Below, one piece after another: positions 60,630 through 64,000 of a stretch of DNA of 64,000 bases (positions within the stretch are counted from its first letter, which is position 1; each line of letters opens with the position of its first letter). The notes below the pieces were generated by a model. That model made no database searches, was not told the origin of the DNA, and was given only the letters and a program-made list of their open reading frames with translations. The stretch covers positions 78,574 to 142,573 of the forward strand of contig NZ_JADPEL010000001.1 in the NCBI RefSeq assembly GCF_015667795.1, written 5' to 3'. The DNA is from Clostridium sp. D53t1_180928_C8 (GTDB lineage Bacteria > Bacillota > Clostridia > Clostridiales > Clostridiaceae). Position numbers and translations under genes: made by a program.

Positions 60630-61934
60630 ATGAATATAAAAGATAAGATAAAAAAGATTATAAATTATAAGTATGTTAAAAAAGGAAAAGATACACTACA
60701 AAAGAAAGCGGTAAAATGTTTATTTGCATTTTTATTTCTTATGGTAATGTGTACTATGTTATCAAGAGCAGCAGATTCTATGACTATTCCAAGAATTAAA
60801 GTTGATAAGCCAAAAACAAAAACTATTGTAGATGAAGTAAAGGCACAAGGAAGAGTTGTAAAAAATAGAGAAGAAAAAATATCTACTATCGAAGGGTTAA
60901 AGGTAGATTATGTTAATGTAAGCATAGGATCTAATATTAAGGTTGGAGATACATTAGTAGAACTTGATATTAATGATTTAGAAACAAAAGTAAATGAAAT
61001 AAAAGAAAATATAGCTAAGGAGCAAAAGACTTTATCAAGAGCAACAGAAGATTATAATAGAGCAATAGCTACTAAGAATCAAAGTGCTCAAGCAGCATTA
61101 AATGAAATGAATACAGCAAAAAAAGCTTTAGATAACTATTTAAATTTAAGTCAAGAAGAAAAGGATCCATCAATGGAAGAAAGCTTATATGCTGATTATC
61201 AATCAAAGAAATCAATGTATGAGCAAGCTCTTAAGGAATCAAAGGATACTGTTGATTTAGATAGAGCGCTTCAAGATACTAAAGATTCACTTCAAATAGA
61301 TAAATATAATAAAGAGTTAGCAAAGTTACAACCGTTGTTAGATGCAAGTGGAAAAATTATTTCTGATAAAGAGGGAATAGTTACTAGTGTATTTGTTGAA
61401 AATGGTGGAACTACAACAGAAGCTATAATGTCAATAGCAGATAAAAATTCAGGGTATAAGTTTGTTGGACAAGTTGAGAAAAATAGTAGAGCTTTAGTTA
61501 AGCAAGGACAAAGTGTTTCTTTAAAATTAGGAAGTACAGGAAACGTTGAAAATTTAACTGTTGAAGCAGTATCTAAAAATCAAGAAAGTGCGGATTACTT
61601 AGATGTTACAGTTTTACTACCAGTTGGAGTAGGAGAAATTGATGATTCAGGAGAAATAATAATTTCAAGTAAGGCAAAGAAATATGGGACATGTGTTCCG
61701 ATAGCGGCACTAAGACAAGGCGATAATAACAACTACTATATTTTAGTTGTAAGTGAAAAGGAAACTGTATTAGGTGAAGAATTAATAGCTAAAAAAATTG
61801 ATGTTAAAGTTGAGAAAAAAGACGGTGAGTTTGCAGCTATAAATGATGGAGCAATAGGAAGAAGTGAAAAAGTAATAGTAGATAGTAATAAAACAGTAGA
61901 AGATGGCGATAGAGTTCGCTTGGAGAATGAATGA
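60630..61934 (+). CDS. HlyD-like membrane fusion protein
   Basis: A 434-residue protein with one N-terminal membrane segment (CLFAFLFLMVMCTMLS, about residues 31-46), then a barrel-sandwich/lipoyl half (VKAQGRVVKNREEKISTIEGLKVDYVNVSIGSNIKVGDTLVELD), a coiled coil (about 125-225), the second lipoyl half (IISDKEGIVTSVFVENGGTTTE) and beta-barrel. These adaptors normally belong to MacB or type I exporters; here it is joined to sugar-type permeases. Its last four bases (ATGA) overlap the next gene. Function in this cassette unknown. Confidence 0.8.
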   Translation: MNIKDKIKKIINYKYVKKGKDTLQKKAVKCLFAFLFLMVMCTMLSRAADSMTIPRIKVDKPKTKTIVDEVKAQGRVVKNREEKISTIEGLKVDYVNVSIGSNIKVGDTLVELDINDLETKVNEIKENIAKEQKTLSRATEDYNRAIATKNQSAQAALNEMNTAKKALDNYLNLSQEEKDPSMEESLYADYQSKKSMYEQALKESKDTVDLDRALQDTKDSLQIDKYNKELAKLQPLLDASGKIISDKEGIVTSVFVENGGTTTEAIMSIADKNSGYKFVGQVEKNSRALVKQGQSVSLKLGSTGNVENLTVEAVSKNQESADYLDVTVLLPVGVGEIDDSGEIIISSKAKKYGTCVPIAALRQGDNNNYYILVVSEKETVLGEELIAKKIDVKVEKKDGEFAAINDGAIGRSEKVIVDSNKTVEDGDRVRLENE

Positions 61935-63148
61935 TAAGGCAATTAAAGCACATAATTAGAATTATTCTTATTTTTGCTTTAATTATGTGCTGGGGAATAT
62001 CATTAGGTTATGCTAATAATATAGAGAGTAAAGATAAAATTATTAATTTCTATTTTGAAAATGATAACTATACTGTAGGGTTACTTAAAAATATTAGGGA
62101 AAGTAAAAATGAACTTTCATTTGTAGGATGGAGAGAAGAGTCGCTTCAAAGTGTTACTAATCCAGATTTAAATAGAACAGCTAATGAGTTAGATATATTA
62201 TTAATTAATGGATCATCAAATTTATTAGTAAAGGGGTCTATGCTATTTAAGGATGATAAAGAAGGTTGCTTAATAGATGAGGAGACATCATTCAAATTAT
62301 TTGGAAGTAGAAACTGTATAGGAAGAACTATAGTATATAATGATAAAAGTTTAATAGTAAGAGGAATTTTAAAGGGGACAAAAGCAAATATGATGCTTCA
62401 GTTACCAGAGGATTCAAATTTAGCATTAAAGGGATTAACTATTGATGGAACAGACTTTACTGTAAATAAGATAGAGGAGTTTAAATCAAAATTTGGTATT
62501 CAAGAAATGGCTATCAATGGTGGAATATATTTTATTATGGCAAAGACTATAGCAATGATTTTTCCAATTTTAGCTTTAGTATTAATATTAATAAAAATAA
62601 TAGTTAATTCTGTAAAATCAAGAAATAAACCTGTATTAGTAATCTTATATTTAATTATGTTTATGGCTTCAGTATTTATTGTATTTAAGGTTACTAAAAT
62701 TAATATATCTATTCCTTTAGATATGATTCCTAACAAATGGTCAGATTTTGATTTCTGGAGTAAAATGTGGAAAGAGTATTCCGAAAAGATTCAATATGTT
62801 ATGTATATGAAAAAATTTGGTATTGATATTTATAATATAGAAAATTTATTGAAGTCGGTTTTATTCTCAATATTTACAATTGCATTATTTATAATTAATT
62901 TAAATGTAATTAATATTAAGGATATTAAGGGACTTATAATTAATAATGCTATTTCAATAATATGTACTTTTGTTGCAGTTTTGATTATATGGACAAAGTT
63001 TAATTTTGATGTAAACATAATGATGTTATGGTTAATTTATCCTTTGTATTTATGTGCAGATTATTTTATGAAATCACATTATAAACATTTAATTTATGAT
63101 GAAGACCTAGAGAATAATAGTAAAATTGTTAATGAGATATGTTTATAA
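61931..63148 (+). CDS. Membrane protein with MacB-like extracellular domain
   Basis: A 405-residue protein: N-terminal signal/anchor (IILIFALIMCWGISLGYA), an extracellular region of about 170 residues resembling the MacB periplasmic core (KDDKEGCLIDEETSFKLFGSRNCIGRTIVYNDKSLIVRGIL is like the D...CVID...A..LFG...IG..I..-type motif), and five further membrane segments from about residue 200. The membrane part does not show the FtsX motifs of true MacB permeases. It overlaps the HlyD-like gene by four bases, and an interaction between the two is likely. Confidence 0.65.
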   Translation: MIRQLKHIIRIILIFALIMCWGISLGYANNIESKDKIINFYFENDNYTVGLLKNIRESKNELSFVGWREESLQSVTNPDLNRTANELDILLINGSSNLLVKGSMLFKDDKEGCLIDEETSFKLFGSRNCIGRTIVYNDKSLIVRGILKGTKANMMLQLPEDSNLALKGLTIDGTDFTVNKIEEFKSKFGIQEMAINGGIYFIMAKTIAMIFPILALVLILIKIIVNSVKSRNKPVLVILYLIMFMASVFIVFKVTKINISIPLDMIPNKWSDFDFWSKMWKEYSEKIQYVMYMKKFGIDIYNIENLLKSVLFSIFTIALFIINLNVINIKDIKGLIINNAISIICTFVAVLIIWTKFNFDVNIMMLWLIYPLYLCADYFMKSHYKHLIYDEDLENNSKIVNEICL

Positions 63149-63156
63149 ATGTATGT

Positions 63157-63196
63157 CCCCTAAAAAGAATTTATAAAATCCTTTTTAGGGGATAAA
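63157..63196 (+). terminator. Terminator of the five-gene cassette
   Basis: Stem CCCCTAAAAAG with CTTTTTAGGGG and a 13-base loop; tail AT-rich. Confidence 0.75.
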
Positions 63197-63274
63197 TTAT
63201 TTTATTTACATTGAATTTTATTAGAGTCTACATTAAAATATATAAATACTTATTAGTTTACGGAGGAAGATATT

Positions 63275-63523
63275 ATGAGGGATATAACAAGTTCAAAAGG
63301 AAAGATATTTAGACATTTTAAGGGTGATTTATACTTAGTTGAAGATTTTGTAAAACATTCAGAAACTCAAGAAACTATGGTTTTATATAGAGCTTTATAT
63401 GGCGATTGCGGGCTTTTTGTAAGACCTTATGATATGTTTGTTGAAGAGGTACCAGAAGGAAAAGTTAATCCAACAGGACAGAAGTTTAGATTTCAAGAGT
63501 TTGAAGTAAATAGTGTTAAATAG
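63275..63523 (+). CDS. DUF1653-family protein
   Basis: An 82-residue protein matching DUF1653: FRHFKGDLYLVEDFVKHSETQETMVLYRALYGDCGLFVRPYDMFVEEVP. The family is common in bacteria, small and beta-rich, of unknown role. Preceded by GGAGGA, followed by a terminator, so it is transcribed alone. Confidence 0.9.
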   Translation: MRDITSSKGKIFRHFKGDLYLVEDFVKHSETQETMVLYRALYGDCGLFVRPYDMFVEEVPEGKVNPTGQKFRFQEFEVNSVK

Positions 63524-63541
63524 TTAAATTGCGAAGTAAAT

Positions 63542-63581
63542 AAAAGTTAAGGGCATAATATCTCTTAACTTTTATTTTAAT
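63542..63581. terminator. Bidirectional terminator
   Basis: Ten-pair stem AAAAGTTAAG with CTTAACTTTT; A and T tracts on both sides serve the convergent genes. Confidence 0.8.
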
Positions 63582-63595
63582 TCGCATATTTTTAC

Positions 63596-64000
63596 TTAAC
63601 TAGTATATTTTCTTTGGCTTGATAATTTTACAAAAATAAGGGTTGCTATTAATAATAAAATTGATAATCCTGTTAATAGTAATGTGCTAAAATTACTTGA
63701 GTTTGAATTTATAGGACTCATTGCAAAATTATTACTAATAAATTCCTTATTTGTATTAACTTTACCTCCAGGCATTGAGGTTTGTATAGATTCAAGTTTA
63801 GTAATATCATTATCGCTTAAACCTAAAGCTAATAGCTGTTCTTTAATTGAATCAGTTATATTTCCAGCTTCTGAAGTTTGAATAATTTGCATTGCTTGCA
63901 TCATTAAATCTTTAGGGATAGAAGAATTACTACTGTTTTCAGGTGTATTATTATTTGGTGGAATCATAGTATTGTTAGTTAAATTGTTGGGATTTTCAGC
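63596..64000 (-). CDS. C-terminal part of a surface or secreted protein with membrane anchor (partial)
   Basis: The minus-strand frame is open to the right edge, so the N-terminus is outside the window. The visible 135 or so residues contain an Asn/Pro-rich stretch, a helical segment (MMQAMQIIQTSEAGNITDSIKEQLLALGLSDNDITKLESIQ), a linker, then one hydrophobic segment (FSTLLLTGLSILLLIATLIFV) and a short basic tail (KLSSQRKYTS). This is the plan of a membrane-anchored extracellular protein. An ATG at 63967 exists but has no ribosome site and is probably internal. No family recognised. Confidence 0.55.
   Translation of the reverse strand, partial: AENPNNLTNNTMIPPNNNTPENSSNSSIPKDLMMQAMQIIQTSEAGNITDSIKEQLLALGLSDNDITKLESIQTSMPGGKVNTNKEFISNNFAMSPINSNSSNFSTLLLTGLSILLLIATLIFVKLSSQRKYTS

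Overview
This AT-rich window (roughly 28-30% GC by eye) reads like a chromosomal segment of a Clostridium sensu stricto species. The signs are strong GGAGG-type ribosome binding sites with frequent TTG/GTG starts, a type III glutamine synthetase, an Amt-PII fusion, a lysoplasmalogenase-like protein, a molybdenum hydroxylase for purines, and ABC systems typical of anaerobic Firmicutes. I could not run any database search. Family names come from recognised motifs and remembered family architecture.

Layout. (1) About 1-12.7 kb is a defence/plasticity island: a Type III restriction-modification pair (Mod cut by the window edge, and Res), a YdbC/PC4-like ssDNA-binding protein, a PemK/MazF toxin without a visible antitoxin, a plasmid-type ParM/ParR-like segregation pair, small orphan genes, an Abi_C protein placed directly before an ABC-three-component (ABC-3C) operon, and a possible uracil-DNA-glycosylase-like protein. 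A 16-codon fragment resembling the C-terminus of an RlmD-type rRNA methyltransferase lies at the right edge and may mark an integration boundary. (2) 13-16 kb holds a PAS histidine kinase with an unusual four-cysteine insertion, and a divergent XRE regulator pair. (3) 15.7-24.6 kb holds a MATE pump with its MerR regulator behind a textbook 19-bp-spacer MerR promoter, a TetR regulator divergent from a MacB/FtsX-type ABC exporter, a YhhN protein and a type-B carboxylesterase. (4) 24.8-30 kb is a compact, MerR-controlled biosynthetic operon: alpha/beta hydrolase, stand-alone condensation domain, acyl carrier protein, Sfp-type phosphopantetheinyl transferase and AMP-forming ligase. An Orn/Lys/Arg decarboxylase follows. 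This is the best candidate for an undescribed natural-product pathway. (5) 32.5-42 kb is for purine use: XdhC-like maturation factor, two NCS2 xanthine/uracil permeases, a three-subunit molybdenum hydroxylase and a MocA-like cytidylyltransferase, with four tRNA genes (Glu, Gly, Arg, Lys) between. (6) 42-50.5 kb is a nitrogen-assimilation block: Amt-PII fusion, GlnN, GlnA, an ANTAR antiterminator protein with a degenerate receiver, and a PAS histidine kinase. Both gln leaders contain an intrinsic terminator overlapped by an alternative hairpin with an A1/G4 hexaloop. The amt and ANTAR-gene leaders share a second bipartite motif. (7) 50.5-56 kb holds membrane and lipid genes: split permease, patatin, split chromate transporter, a CDF transporter broken by one in-frame TGA, and a DUF368 lipid-carrier flippase. 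(8) 56.3-63.1 kb is an odd five-gene cassette joining an Asp-box/solute-binding lipoprotein and MalF/MalG-type permeases to an HlyD-like adaptor and a membrane protein with a MacB-like extracellular domain, with no ATPase.

How the parts fit. Purine hydroxylation, ammonium uptake and two glutamine synthetases lie side by side, so blocks 5 and 6 look like one nitrogen-acquisition neighbourhood. No integrase, transposase, CRISPR array, rRNA gene or replication origin was seen.
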